DNA of 54,968 bases from Lachnospiraceae bacterium (GCA_029062895.1 JAIDPF010000042.1:1-54968), one strand, 5' to 3'. Numbered from the stretch's first letter, positions 43,688 through 50,992 are shown. The notes: generated by a model not told the origin, from the letters alone. Numbers and translations: made by a program.

Positions 43688-43882
43688 ATGGATATAGCAA
43701 AAAAAATAACAGAACTTCGCGAGGAAGCGGGAGAGAACAGGAAAGAATTTTCGATGCATACGGGGATACCCGTCCGCACATTAGAGGACTGGGAAGCGGG
43801 GCGGCGCACTCCGCCGGAATACATTCCGCGGCTGATAGAGTATCAGTTGAAGTATGAGAAATTAGTTGAAGAAAAAGGGTAA
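43688..43882 (+). CDS. Small XRE-type helix-turn-helix protein
   Basis: A 64-residue protein starting after ATGGAGGGG. MDIAKKITELREEAGENRKEFS is followed by MHTGIPVRTLEDWEAGRRTPPEYI: a short XRE-like HTH (recognition part IPVRTLEDWEAGRR). It is probably a transcription regulator or antitoxin-type DNA-binding protein of the mobile element. A broken copy lies at 41683, there just before the nuclease-like gene. Its copy number and pairing suggest it once regulated that gene. Confidence 0.75.
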   Translation: MDIAKKITELREEAGENRKEFSMHTGIPVRTLEDWEAGRRTPPEYIPRLIEYQLKYEKLVEEKG

Positions 43883-44430
43883 AGCAATCATAAAGTTAAG
43901 AATGTTTTAAACGTATCGAATTTGATGCGTTTAAGGAAGATGCCGAAACAAATGCATTTGTATTTTCTATTAAGGATTACTCTGAAAAACTGGAGGCTTT
44001 GCATCATGGATTTCGCCGGAGTTTAAGTTATATATCATAAAAGATTATCTGCATGTGTTTCCACAGAGGTCTGAGGGAGATGTTAATTAAATACTACCAC
44101 AAAACTAAAAATATCAAAAAATCGATGTTTTGTTTTGGAAATTTCCGGAAGCAGAAATGGAAAAAATAATATCGAGGATTTTTAGAGGAAGGGATGCACC
44201 TGCAGACAGGACAGCTTGGAGCAGGCAATGGTGAGAACCCTGCTGACTCCGGAGGAAAAGAAAGTCAAAAAGAGATTTTGATGAAGTTTTTATACGAATT
44301 ATCTTGCAAAACAGTAAGTTTTTTATCATAGTATTGTACTTGAAAAGAAATTGAAAAAGAATTGGAATAATTAAGATAAATCGCAGAAATAGCGCAACGG
44401 GCGTTGTTCAATGTTAACTTTCTTTTTGGA
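43883..44430. other. Gene graveyard without an intact gene
   Basis: Only fragments are visible. 43916-44090 reads EFDAFKEDAETNAFVFSIKD and then, after a frameshift, PEFKLYIIKDYLHVFPQRSE to a stop: the 3' part of an unknown gene. 44347-44370 reads EIEKELE and stop, identical to the C-terminus of the YhcG stump at 41246, followed by the related palindrome-like GCGCAACGGGCGTTG. Other pieces are too short to name. Confidence 0.6.
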
Positions 44431-44431
44431 A

Positions 44432-44460
44432 TTGAGTATTTGACAAAAATAGATTATAAT
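44432..44460 (+). promoter_or_regulatory. Repeated promoter-leader, copy 1 (upstream of DUF2164 gene)
   Basis: TTGAGT (44432-44437) and TATAAT (44455-44460) have 17-base spacing. The surrounding sequence from about 44425 to the ribosome site is shared with copies at 44820 and 51844. Confidence 0.75.
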
Positions 44461-44494
44461 TACGGAAATAAACCAGATATTGAAGGAGTAGCAA

Positions 44495-44758
44495 ATGAAC
44501 AGAAAAAACCTAAACGAAGTAATTCGATTGAGTGATGAGCAGAAGAAACATCTTGCCAGTGAAATAAAAGCATTTTATCTGGATGTTCGGGGTGAAGAAA
44601 TTGGAATGATAGAGGAACAGCAGATTATTTCATTATTTTGTGAGCATTTGGCGCCAATCATTTACAATAAAGCATTAGATGACGCCATGCATTGGTTAAA
44701 AGAACAAATGGGAAATATTGAAGTTGATTATTGTTTGTTATATAAGGATATTCGATAG
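44495..44758 (+). CDS. DUF2164 family protein
   Basis: An 87-residue protein matching the small DUF2164 family in length and pattern: IRLSDEQKKHLASEIKAFYL, then EEIGMIEEQQIISLFCEHLAPIIYNKALDDAMHWLKEQMGN (in part). The signature is EIG......L..F....L.P.IYN.al.DA..wL. The function of the family is unknown. It is cytosolic and mostly helical. The ATG follows GAAGGAG. It is a single-gene unit with the repeated promoter-leader in front. Confidence 0.85.
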   Translation: MNRKNLNEVIRLSDEQKKHLASEIKAFYLDVRGEEIGMIEEQQIISLFCEHLAPIIYNKALDDAMHWLKEQMGNIEVDYCLLYKDIR

Positions 44759-44819
44759 AATGGGTTGACCTGAATCGAACGATTGAATTGCGTCGGTTTT
44801 TATAACTCTCTTTTGGGAA

Positions 44820-44849
44820 TTGAGTATTTGATGAAAAACAGATTATAAT
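44820..44849 (+). promoter_or_regulatory. Repeated promoter-leader, copy 2 (upstream of GNAT gene)
   Basis: TTGAGT (44820-44825) and TATAAT (44844-44849) have 18-base spacing. The block continues as TACGGTAATAAACCGGAATT and an AGAAGGGAG ribosome site, parallel to copy 1. Confidence 0.75.
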
Positions 44850-44883
44850 TACGGTAATAAACCGGAATTAGAAGGGAGAAAAA

Positions 44884-45399
44884 ATGAATATTAAATTAAT
44901 TAGACCTACAGCGGAACTAAAAAAAAAAGCAATAGATTTTAGACAAGAATTTTTTGATCATGATGAAATGATAATTAATGGCAGTGAATTGCTGGATAAA
45001 ACAGATGACTATGATGAATGGCTGAAGGCTGTAACTGCTAATACAAAAATGGAAACCGTAAATCCTAATTGGGTTGTGACCGATACATTCTTTGCTGTAG
45101 ATGAAACCAATAGGATGATTGGAATTATTGATTTAAGACATACGCTCAATGATTTTTTGAAAGATTTTGGGAATTGTGGTTATAGTGTTCGACCATCTGA
45201 AAGAAGAAAAGGCTATGCAACAGAAATGTTACGACAATTAATAAAAATTGCAGCGAATGTTGGAATGAATGAATTGCACTTAGCTGTTGAACGAGACAAT
45301 GAGCCTTCTGTAAAGACAATAAAATATAATGGTGGTATTTATGAACGAAGTTTTAGATTTGAGGGTGAAGATGCGGATATATACAAGATAGCATTATAA
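44884..45399 (+). CDS. GNAT-family N-acetyltransferase
   Basis: A 171-residue acetyl-CoA-dependent acetyltransferase. The GNAT core is visible: TFFAVDETNRMIGIIDLRH (strands 2-3), CGYSVRPSERRKGYATEMLR (motif A, acetyl-CoA binding with RxxGxA-like RRKGYA), and LHLAVERDNEPSVKTIKYNGG (motif B). The C-terminal RFEGEDADIYKIAL completes the fold. The substrate is unknown. The sequence resembles the YkkB/PA-type group often annotated simply as GNAT in clostridia. It is a single-gene unit preceded by the repeated leader. A small hairpin (TTCCGG-TTTAT-CGGGA) follows the stop codon. Confidence 0.9.
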   Translation: MNIKLIRPTAELKKKAIDFRQEFFDHDEMIINGSELLDKTDDYDEWLKAVTANTKMETVNPNWVVTDTFFAVDETNRMIGIIDLRHTLNDFLKDFGNCGYSVRPSERRKGYATEMLRQLIKIAANVGMNELHLAVERDNEPSVKTIKYNGGIYERSFRFEGEDADIYKIAL

Positions 45400-45478
45400 A
45401 TTCCGGTTTATCGGGATGCTGGATACAGCTTTATGGACCATATAATATATAGTACATATTATAAAGGAGGAAGATGGA

Positions 45479-46501
45479 GTGAAATATTACAAAAGACTGA
45501 TAATTACAACGTTGTTTATTTGTCTATTTGTATTAGGCGGCTGTGGTGTCTTTCAAAATGACAATGAGGTATTGCAATCGGCGGATCCATCAGAAGGTGT
45601 TATAACAGAAAGTGTTATAACAGAAAGTGGCAATGAGATATTGCAATCATCGGATCTGTCTGAAGATGTTTTGATTGAGAGTGATAGTGATGAGGAAAGA
45701 ATAGAAAATAATGTCACTGAAGAATATAATGAAATCGATATGGGAGAAGAAAATAAAATCATAGCGGTATATAATGATGGGGAAATCATAGATATATATA
45801 ATGATGACGAAATCTTATCGGTCTCAGAGAATATGATGGTAGCAGAGGTAACTCCGGAGGAAATCTTACGTGGCAATCTTATTCTTTACAGTAGATATAA
45901 TATGGATGGGTGGGTGTTTGAATGGCTGATTTCTGATTATGATGGTGGGAACAATGTTTATTTGGATGAAGCGGTATTGGTGATCTCGCCCGAAAACGAT
46001 GCTCGTGATACACAAATAATTCATGTAACATCAGAGTGGATACAAACGTATTTGGGAGCAGATAAGTTTCAATATATTGATGTAAATTTTGACGATATTC
46101 CGGATCTTTTGATTATGGGTGGACGTTATGGCGCTCAATGTTTGGAGAGGTATTTTTGTTTTTTACAGACAGAGGACGGCTTTATGGAAGCTCCTAGTTT
46201 TGCGGAGATTTCAAACCCTAGATTAGATGCGGAGAATAGACTGATACTTAGTACATGGCGAAATTCGGCGGTTTCACATAGTTGGGCGGAATACAGCTGC
46301 CAGAATAATACCTATGTTATGGAGCGACACTTGTGTGAAGATTTGTTGGATTATGATAATAGGGTATGGATATGGTATGTAAATGATGAGGAAATCGGGA
46401 GAAGCGATGAGCTATCCGAGACAGAGATTGACGACCTTCTATATAATGAAAACAGTGAATGGAAATTATCGGATAGCAGGTGGGAGAATTTTTTTGAATA
46501 G
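45479..46501 (+). CDS. Lipoprotein with acidic repeats and a VCBS-like C-terminal domain
   Basis: A 340-residue lipoprotein precursor starting at GTG 45479 after AAAGGAGG. Lipobox LGGC (Cys22). An acidic linker with imperfect repeats follows (ILQSADPSEGVI/ILQSSDLSEDVL with ITES units). The C-terminal domain (from about 150) contains QYIDVNFDDIPDLLIMGG, typical of FG-GAP/VCBS-like repeats of secreted Firmicutes proteins, and ends in a Tyr/Trp-rich segment. No catalytic motif is seen. It is probably exposed at the cell surface. Repeat number in the linker could vary by slippage. Function unknown. Confidence 0.78.
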   Translation: MKYYKRLIITTLFICLFVLGGCGVFQNDNEVLQSADPSEGVITESVITESGNEILQSSDLSEDVLIESDSDEERIENNVTEEYNEIDMGEENKIIAVYNDGEIIDIYNDDEILSVSENMMVAEVTPEEILRGNLILYSRYNMDGWVFEWLISDYDGGNNVYLDEAVLVISPENDARDTQIIHVTSEWIQTYLGADKFQYIDVNFDDIPDLLIMGGRYGAQCLERYFCFLQTEDGFMEAPSFAEISNPRLDAENRLILSTWRNSAVSHSWAEYSCQNNTYVMERHLCEDLLDYDNRVWIWYVNDEEIGRSDELSETEIDDLLYNENSEWKLSDSRWENFFE

Positions 46502-46595
46502 TTGAACCCTGACCATTGCATTTGGGTAGAATGATTTTTCATTGCCAGTGGATCAAATAGAGAATGTGTGACATCAACGGGAGGGAACGGTGTAA

Positions 46596-47057
46596 ATGTT
46601 ATACTTAGCTGTATATATTCTTCTGCAGTGGACATGGGGAATCTTGCAGAATCTGATAGGCCTTGGGATCTTTCTGTGGCATATCAAAAACCGGCATTTT
46701 CGTTATCATGGGGCGGTTGTAACGGAGTGGGCTTCCGAAAAATTCAGCCTTGGGATGGGGATGTTTATTTTTATGCGCAAGACCCGCGAGGGCGAGGATA
46801 TAAAGGATATTCCAAAGAGCGGTGATTATGTAAGGGTGCTTGTTCACGAGTACGGTCATACGATTCAGTCTATCATTCTCGGACCGCTTTATCTTCTGGT
46901 GATTTCAATTCCTTCGGGATTGTGGTGCAATCTTCCACAGGCTGCCGAGTACAGAAGAAAAAACAAGGTTTCTTACTATGAATTTTACCCCGAAAAATGG
47001 GCGGATCATTTGGGCGGAAAGATTTTAAAATATAAAATCTCTGATAAGCAGTCATAA
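46596..47057 (+). CDS. Small membrane protein with HEYGH zinc-protease motif
   Basis: A 153-residue membrane protein. The first 30 residues form one helix (LYLAVYILLQWTWGILQNLIG). A basic loop follows with KTREGEDIKDIPKSGDYVRV. Then comes VLVHEYGHTIQSIILGPLYLLVISIPSG (in part), where HEYGH is an HExxH-type zinc motif at the start of a second helix. This resembles small site-2-protease-like or M50-like membrane proteins, but no second metal-ligand motif (such as NxxPxxxxDG) is seen. Peptidase activity is therefore a guess. The ATG follows CGGGAGGG. It has its own terminator. Confidence 0.68.
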   Translation: MLYLAVYILLQWTWGILQNLIGLGIFLWHIKNRHFRYHGAVVTEWASEKFSLGMGMFIFMRKTREGEDIKDIPKSGDYVRVLVHEYGHTIQSIILGPLYLLVISIPSGLWCNLPQAAEYRRKNKVSYYEFYPEKWADHLGGKILKYKISDKQS

Positions 47058-47077
47058 ATTGATATATTTGCAGTAAT

Positions 47078-47111
47078 AGGGAATTGCGGATAAATGCAGT
47101 TCCTTTTGTTT
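47078..47111 (+). terminator. Terminator after the HEYGH gene
   Basis: GGAATTGC (47080-47087) pairs with GCAGTTCC (47096-47103), one G-T pair, followed by TTTTGTTTT. Confidence 0.78.
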
Positions 47112-47158
47112 TGCTGCAATGTGAGCGGTAATTTTGATGATTAAAAATTTGAAAAACA

Positions 47159-47187
47159 TGTAACCTTTTACCCTCTTTATACGTGTT
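47159..47187 (+). promoter_or_regulatory. ECF-type promoter of the sigma factor gene
   Basis: TGTAACC (47159-47165) followed by TTTT and CGTGTT (47182-47187) at 16-base spacing matches the AACC / CGT pattern of ECF-sigma promoters, not the housekeeping type. It lies directly upstream of the sigma gene, suggesting autoregulation. Confidence 0.7.
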
Positions 47188-47209
47188 AAAAACAAAGGAG
47201 GTGAAACAA

Positions 47210-47686
47210 ATGGATATCGAGACGAACATAAGAGAAGCGGTCATAAAATATAGCGATACACTCTACAAAGTCTGTATTGTTATACTTTGCAACGAGCAGG
47301 ATGCACAGGATGCCATTCAGGATACCTTTTGCCGGTATCTGGAGAAGAAGCCGGAATTTCGTGATGAGGAGCATGAAAAGGCTTGGCTGATCCGGGTGGC
47401 CACCAATATCTGCCGTGATATGATACGCTTTAGGCTCCGGCACCCGAAAGTTGACATCAACGAAGTAGAAAATATTTTAGTGGCGCCGGAACAGAAAGAA
47501 ACATTAAAAGAACTTTTTGCATTGCCGGTCAAACAGAAAACAGTCATTTATCTGCATTATGTTGAGGGATATCAGATAAAGGAAATAGCGGATATTCTCG
47601 GCATCACGGAAGGCGCGGTAAAAACGAGGCTACTGCGGGGCAGGGAGCAGATGCGGAATGCGGTCAGTATGGAAGGAGGCATATAA
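47210..47686 (+). CDS. RNA polymerase sigma factor, ECF subfamily
   Basis: A 158-residue ECF sigma factor starting at ATG 47210 after the excellent AAAGGAGGTG site. Region 2 is clear (NEQDAQDAIQDTFCRYLEKK with WLIRVATNICRDMIR, -10 recognition). Region 4 contains LPVKQKTVIYLHYVEGYQIKEIADILGITEGAVKTRLLRGREQ (in part), the -35 recognition HTH. It has no signal-sensing extension. The next gene, 3 bases downstream, codes for a membrane protein that fits its anti-sigma factor. The ECF-like promoter upstream suggests positive autoregulation. Target genes outside this locus are unknown. Confidence 0.93.
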   Translation: MDIETNIREAVIKYSDTLYKVCIVILCNEQDAQDAIQDTFCRYLEKKPEFRDEEHEKAWLIRVATNICRDMIRFRLRHPKVDINEVENILVAPEQKETLKELFALPVKQKTVIYLHYVEGYQIKEIADILGITEGAVKTRLLRGREQMRNAVSMEGGI

Positions 47687-47689
47687 CAG

Positions 47690-48664
47690 ATGGATAGATT
47701 TGAGTTAAAAGATGCAATGGAACAGATACATATTTCGGAAGAGATGCAGGAGGAGATCATTAAAAATGTTCAGAAACAGATGAAATACAGAAACAGAAAA
47801 ACGAAATACAGAAAAAAAATGGCGGCATCAGCGGCGGCAATCACACTGGCTGCGCTCGCAATCGGTTTCCCGGTACGGGCATTTGTGGAAAATATCGTAA
47901 GGGAACGGATGGAAAATATGCCCACAGAAGAGGTTGAGGATATCGTCATTATGATACGGGAGCAGGATGCATATGCTGCGCAGAATGCATCTGTAGATCT
48001 TAATTCAACGGATGATTCCGGCAGGGAGGAAGGACAGCAGACGACAGGTCTGGCCGATGGTTTCTCAAGGGAATATACCGCCGATGAGGAAGAACGAAGT
48101 CAGGCGCTCTGGCAGGCATATAAGGAGGGGACATTCCCTGAAAATGTCATAGCGCAGGTAGATAATGCGGAAGACGCGCCGGAAGGAACGCTCTGCTATA
48201 TCAGATCCACGGGGGTTTTCTGTCTGCCGGATCAGGAGATGACGGATGAGGAGATATTGGAGATCATTGATTTTCAGCATAAGATGAGCTATGCTGTCTC
48301 ACAGACGCCGGCAGCGCAGGAAGCGAGAGCGGAGATGGAGGCAGAGAGAGAACGGTTGAGAGAAGCGGTACAGGCTGCAGGCGGAATTAGTGCAGAGGAA
48401 GCAATAGAGATTGCAACGAAACAGATGGAGTCCGATCTTGGAGAGAGAGCGGAAGGAAAAGAAATACTGAGATATCAGGACGGTTCTGTGGCAGTATTCT
48501 TACTGGATATATCAGGACGAACAACTTATGAGCATGTAGGAGATGTGGCTTATTTTGTAAATTTTTCTAATGCAAGCGACCATTCTAATTATACATGTAT
48601 CATTGACGCTGTGGATGGAAGTATACTGCGCATTGATACGAATGAACCTTTGTCAGAAGAATAA
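47690..48664 (+). CDS. Probable membrane-bound anti-sigma factor
   Basis: A 324-residue protein 3 bases after the sigma gene. The N-terminal 40 residues are cytosolic and helical (MDRFELKDAMEQIHISEEMQEEIIKNVQ, in part). One membrane helix follows (about 44-64, KMAASAAAITLAALAIGFPV). The remaining 260 residues are extracellular. They contain a helical Glu-rich stretch (EMEAERERLREAVQAAGG) and a PepSY-like C-terminal module (ISAEEAIEIATKQM, then YTCIIDAVDGSILRIDT). Gene order and topology fit clostridial ECF anti-sigma factors. No zinc-binding anti-sigma motif is present. A signal at the outside would release the sigma factor; this is inference. Confidence 0.78.
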   Translation: MDRFELKDAMEQIHISEEMQEEIIKNVQKQMKYRNRKTKYRKKMAASAAAITLAALAIGFPVRAFVENIVRERMENMPTEEVEDIVIMIREQDAYAAQNASVDLNSTDDSGREEGQQTTGLADGFSREYTADEEERSQALWQAYKEGTFPENVIAQVDNAEDAPEGTLCYIRSTGVFCLPDQEMTDEEILEIIDFQHKMSYAVSQTPAAQEARAEMEAERERLREAVQAAGGISAEEAIEIATKQMESDLGERAEGKEILRYQDGSVAVFLLDISGRTTYEHVGDVAYFVNFSNASDHSNYTCIIDAVDGSILRIDTNEPLSEE

Positions 48665-48725
48665 GTGTTGTGCTAATGACAGGATAGATCCGGACAGATC
48701 GGATAGCTGTAAGAAGTATGCAGGA

Positions 48726-48758
48726 AACCACGCCGCTTTTATTAGCGGCGTGGTTTTA
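48726..48758 (+). terminator. Terminator after the ECF operon, part of a repeated sequence
   Basis: AACCACGCCGCT-TTTATT-AGCGGCGTGGTT is a perfect 12-bp stem followed by TTATC. The left half together with its upstream ATGCAGGA is also present at 41395-41430. Confidence 0.88.
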
Positions 48759-48901
48759 TCTTAACTCACTTTTGGAATTCTAAAGCTTTTAGTGCTTAAA
48801 ACATTATGTTATGTATCATTTTCCCTTGTTTTTATCCTAATGATTATTTTGCTAAAGGAAGATTTCGGTTATATAACAATTTAAAATATTGCACAAATAG
48901 G

Positions 48902-48930
48902 TTGTTTTCTAGCTAGAATTTGCATATAAT
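48902..48930 (+). promoter_or_regulatory. Promoter of the Phd-like antitoxin gene
   Basis: TTGTTT (48902-48907) and a perfect TATAAT (48925-48930) with 17-base spacing, 24 bases before the antitoxin ATG. Confidence 0.65.
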
Positions 48931-48954
48931 GTAATTAGAAGCGAGGTGCATAAA

Positions 48955-49197
48955 ATGACAATAGATACAAACACAATGATTTCAATTACAGAAGCGAATC
49001 AAAATTTTTCAAAGGTAGTTAAAGTAGTTGAAGAACATGGAACGGCAGTTATTCTGAAAAATAACGTGCCCAGATATTTGGTCATTGATTTCAGCAAGGC
49101 AGAAGAAGAAAAAGTTGCCAATAATGAAGATGTTTTTGCAATATCTGAGAGGCTTATAAAACAAAATATGGAAGCGTATGAGGTTCTTGCAAAATGA
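48955..49197 (+). CDS. Phd/YefM-family antitoxin (orphan)
   Basis: An 80-residue antitoxin starting at ATG 48955 after GCGAGGTG. The N-terminal Phd/YefM fold is clear: ISITEANQNFSKVVKVVEEH, then GTAVILKNNVPRYLVIDF. The C-terminal half (AISERLIKQNMEAYEVLAK) is the toxin-binding tail. In phd-doc modules it would repress its own promoter and neutralise Doc. Its toxin partner directly downstream is reduced to a 3' stump, so this is an orphan antitoxin that could still protect against a related toxin. Confidence 0.85.
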   Translation: MTIDTNTMISITEANQNFSKVVKVVEEHGTAVILKNNVPRYLVIDFSKAEEEKVANNEDVFAISERLIKQNMEAYEVLAK

Positions 49198-49200
49198 TTA

Positions 49201-49368
49201 GATGGAAACAAAAGACTTGGTACACATGTGATGCTGGTTTTTCTGGCGTTAAACGGATATGAATTATCTTACAGTCAAAAGGAGTTAAGTGACGTGATTC
49301 TTGCGCTGGCATCGGGTGATATTGGTGAAAAGGAAATTTTACAATGGATTATTAAACATCAAAAATAA
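49201..49368 (+). pseudogene. 3' stump of a Doc-type Fic toxin gene
   Basis: A 55-codon frame without its own start. DGNKRLGTHVMLVFLALNGYE (in part) is the second half of the Doc Fic motif (HxFx[D/A]xNKR) and following helix. The rest, ELSDVILALASGDIGEKEILQWI (in part), is the typical Doc C-terminus. Everything 5' of the motif, including the catalytic histidine, is missing. The deletion ends 4 bases after the antitoxin stop codon. Confidence 0.8.
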
Positions 49369-49422
49369 GTTTTCAGGGTTCGTAATAATAGGGGAGAAAT
49401 TGGAATTTGCAGGAGACAATAT

Positions 49423-49893
49423 ATGGTTTATAACAAGGCATCAATAGAAGATTTGAAACAACTGACAGAGTTAAGGGTTGCCTATCTGACAGAAGATAAT
49501 GGCGAATTGAATAGAAGAGATTTAGAGACGATTAAGCAGAATTTGCCGGATTATTTTATGCGAAATCTAAATAAAACTATATTTGGCTATGTGGCAAGAA
49601 ATGAGGGGGAAATTATAGCTTGTGCCCTATTGCTTGTGATTGAAAAACCAATGAGTCCTGCTTTTATTACCGGAAAAACGGGGACTGTTTTAAATGTATA
49701 TACAAGACCAGAACATCGACATAATGGTTATGCGCGACATCTTATGAATATGTTGATGGATGATGCGTCCAATATGGGGTTGAGTGTTGTAGAACTTAAA
49801 GCAACAGAAGATGGATACCAATTATATAAGTCATTAGGTTTTATTGATGCAACATCAAAATATCATCAAATGAATTGGAGAGTTAAAATATAA
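49423..49893 (+). CDS. GNAT-family N-acetyltransferase
   Basis: A 156-residue acetyltransferase with the GNAT core: IFGYVARNEGEIIACALLLV (strands 2-3), GTVLNVYTRPEHRHNGYARHLMNMLMDDA (motif A with RxxGYA, in part), and LSVVELKATEDGYQLYKSLGF (motif B). The C-terminal KYHQMNW is typical of a group in gut Firmicutes. The substrate is unknown. The ATG follows TGCAGGAG. The leader GAAATTGGAATTTGCAGGAG resembles that of other single-gene units in this region. It is not closely similar to the GNAT at 44884. Confidence 0.9.
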   Translation: MVYNKASIEDLKQLTELRVAYLTEDNGELNRRDLETIKQNLPDYFMRNLNKTIFGYVARNEGEIIACALLLVIEKPMSPAFITGKTGTVLNVYTRPEHRHNGYARHLMNMLMDDASNMGLSVVELKATEDGYQLYKSLGFIDATSKYHQMNWRVKI

Positions 49894-49938
49894 AATTTTA
49901 GTTTGAAATATAAAACCAGAGATAGTAAATTGAGGAAA

Positions 49939-49970
49939 CGGCGGCAGAAATGTCTGCCGTCTTGTCTTTT
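49939..49970 (+). terminator. Terminator after the second GNAT gene
   Basis: CGGCAGA (49942-49948) pairs with TCTGCCG (49953-49959) around AATG, followed by TCTTGTCTTTT. Confidence 0.8.
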
Positions 49971-49972
49971 AT

Positions 49973-50031
49973 AGAGCCAACCTTGTAGTTGACAACTACA
50001 GATTTGTAAGTCATGTCAACGGCTCTTTTTT
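49973..50031 (+). terminator. Second composite hairpin with T-run
   Basis: The outer arms AGAGCC (49973-49978) and GGCTCT (50021-50026) are followed by TTTTTT. Inside are GTTGAC/GTCAAC and a 17-base palindrome TGTAGTTGACAACTACA. It may be a terminator or an attenuator of the LytTR operon. The palindrome could also bind a protein. Confidence 0.55.
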
Positions 50032-50089
50032 ACATGGTTCTGTTATGATAATATACTTTTGGAGGCAAAAACAAATAAATTTGTTTTAC

Positions 50090-50130
50090 AAATTTGTGCT
50101 TGCAGCCCAAATTTGCAGTCTGTGGAAAGG
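50090..50130 (+). repeat. Dispersed leader element, copy 3
   Basis: AAATTTG (50090-50096), TGCTTGCAGCC, CAAATTT (50108-50114), then TGTGGAAAGG (50121-50130). It is nearly identical to the element at 31374-31413 and again lies 14 bases before a start codon. GGAAAGG serves as ribosome site. Confidence 0.75.
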
Positions 50131-50144
50131 AATGGGGGATTAAA

Positions 50145-50585
50145 ATGAATATTATAAAAAGGCAGGTGGACGGCAAGCCGCTTACCATAACAATAGAATA
50201 TCCCTATCTTGATGAGCACACTAAAAAGATTATCCATCGCTTGGAACAACTCGATTTAAAAATATGTGGCAGCAAAGACGGAAAGGAAATATGTATTTCG
50301 GCTTCGGATATTTACTATATTGAGTCTGTTGAACGAAGAACATTTATATATACGAAAAGTGAAGTTTATACAATCGGCAGGAAACTTTATGAGATAGAGG
50401 AAGATTTGCAAGGATCTAATATTGTACGGATCAGCAAGTCCTGTCTGATGAATGTAGAAAAGTTATATTGCGTACGCCAACTTGCAAACAGTCAGCTTGA
50501 AGCAACACTTGACAACGAAGAACGGTTAATCGTTGGGCGAACATATCTAAAAGATATAAAAAGATTGATACAGGAGATCATGTGA
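50145..50585 (+). CDS. LytTR-family DNA-binding regulator
   Basis: A 146-residue stand-alone LytTR protein. ATG 50145 follows GGAAAGGAATGGGGG. The N-terminal 45 residues form a small lead-in. The LytTR domain spans about 45-143: ICISASDIYYIESVERRTFIYTK (in part), YEIEEDLQGSNIVRISKSCLMNVEKLYCV (in part), and the closing EERLIVGRTYLKDIKRLI. There is no receiver domain. Such short LytTR regulators are typically co-encoded with a DUF3021 membrane protein that controls them, as here, where the next gene overlaps by one base. It probably regulates its own operon with the CPBP protein. Confidence 0.92.
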   Translation: MNIIKRQVDGKPLTITIEYPYLDEHTKKIIHRLEQLDLKICGSKDGKEICISASDIYYIESVERRTFIYTKSEVYTIGRKLYEIEEDLQGSNIVRISKSCLMNVEKLYCVRQLANSQLEATLDNEERLIVGRTYLKDIKRLIQEIM

Positions 50586-50992
50586 TGAAAAAAATAATGC
50601 AGAAAACACTTATACTTGCGGCACTAATGATTGCAGTTGTTTTCTTAGTGTCGTATATCATGATTGGAACAACAGAGGAAATGATACTCGTATTTGAATT
50701 ATTTGTATTGGCTTTTACCGTTTCGGTGATTCAATACTTTGCAGAAAGACTTGCTTTCGAAAATCGTTTTGCTTATGTTATTTGTGAATATCTTGCGATA
50801 TCAATATTTGTATTACTATATGGTTATTTTATGAATTGGTTTATGAAATCAAATTGGTGGGCGGCATTTTTATATGTGGCGATGGTTTATATCCCGGCGT
50901 ATTTTCTTGATATCGCAATCGTTAAAAGAAATATTGATTTTATCAATAAGAAATTAGAGGAGAAAAGGAAAAATGAAAACAACAGCAAATAA
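50585..50992 (+). CDS. DUF3021 family membrane protein
   Basis: A 135-residue protein with four transmembrane helices (about 10-28, 36-55, 66-88 and 94-115) and a charged C-terminal tail (KKLEEKRKNENNSK). The pattern fits DUF3021, the usual partner of stand-alone LytTR regulators. The ATG overlaps the LytTR stop codon by one base (TGATG), so they are translationally coupled. It may hold the regulator at the membrane or inhibit it. That is known for some LytTR regulatory systems and is inferred here. Confidence 0.85.
   Translation: MKKIMQKTLILAALMIAVVFLVSYIMIGTTEEMILVFELFVLAFTVSVIQYFAERLAFENRFAYVICEYLAISIFVLLYGYFMNWFMKSNWWAAFLYVAMVYIPAYFLDIAIVKRNIDFINKKLEEKRKNENNSK

Noticed and set aside
46568-46825. 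Frame overlapping the HEYGH gene
   Set aside because: It is a different frame of the same DNA; the frame with membrane helices and the HEYGH motif and with a good ribosome site is preferred.
49989-50017. TTGACA in the hairpin before the LytTR gene as a promoter
   Set aside because: No -10 box at 16-18 bases; the sequence is better explained as part of the hairpin stem.
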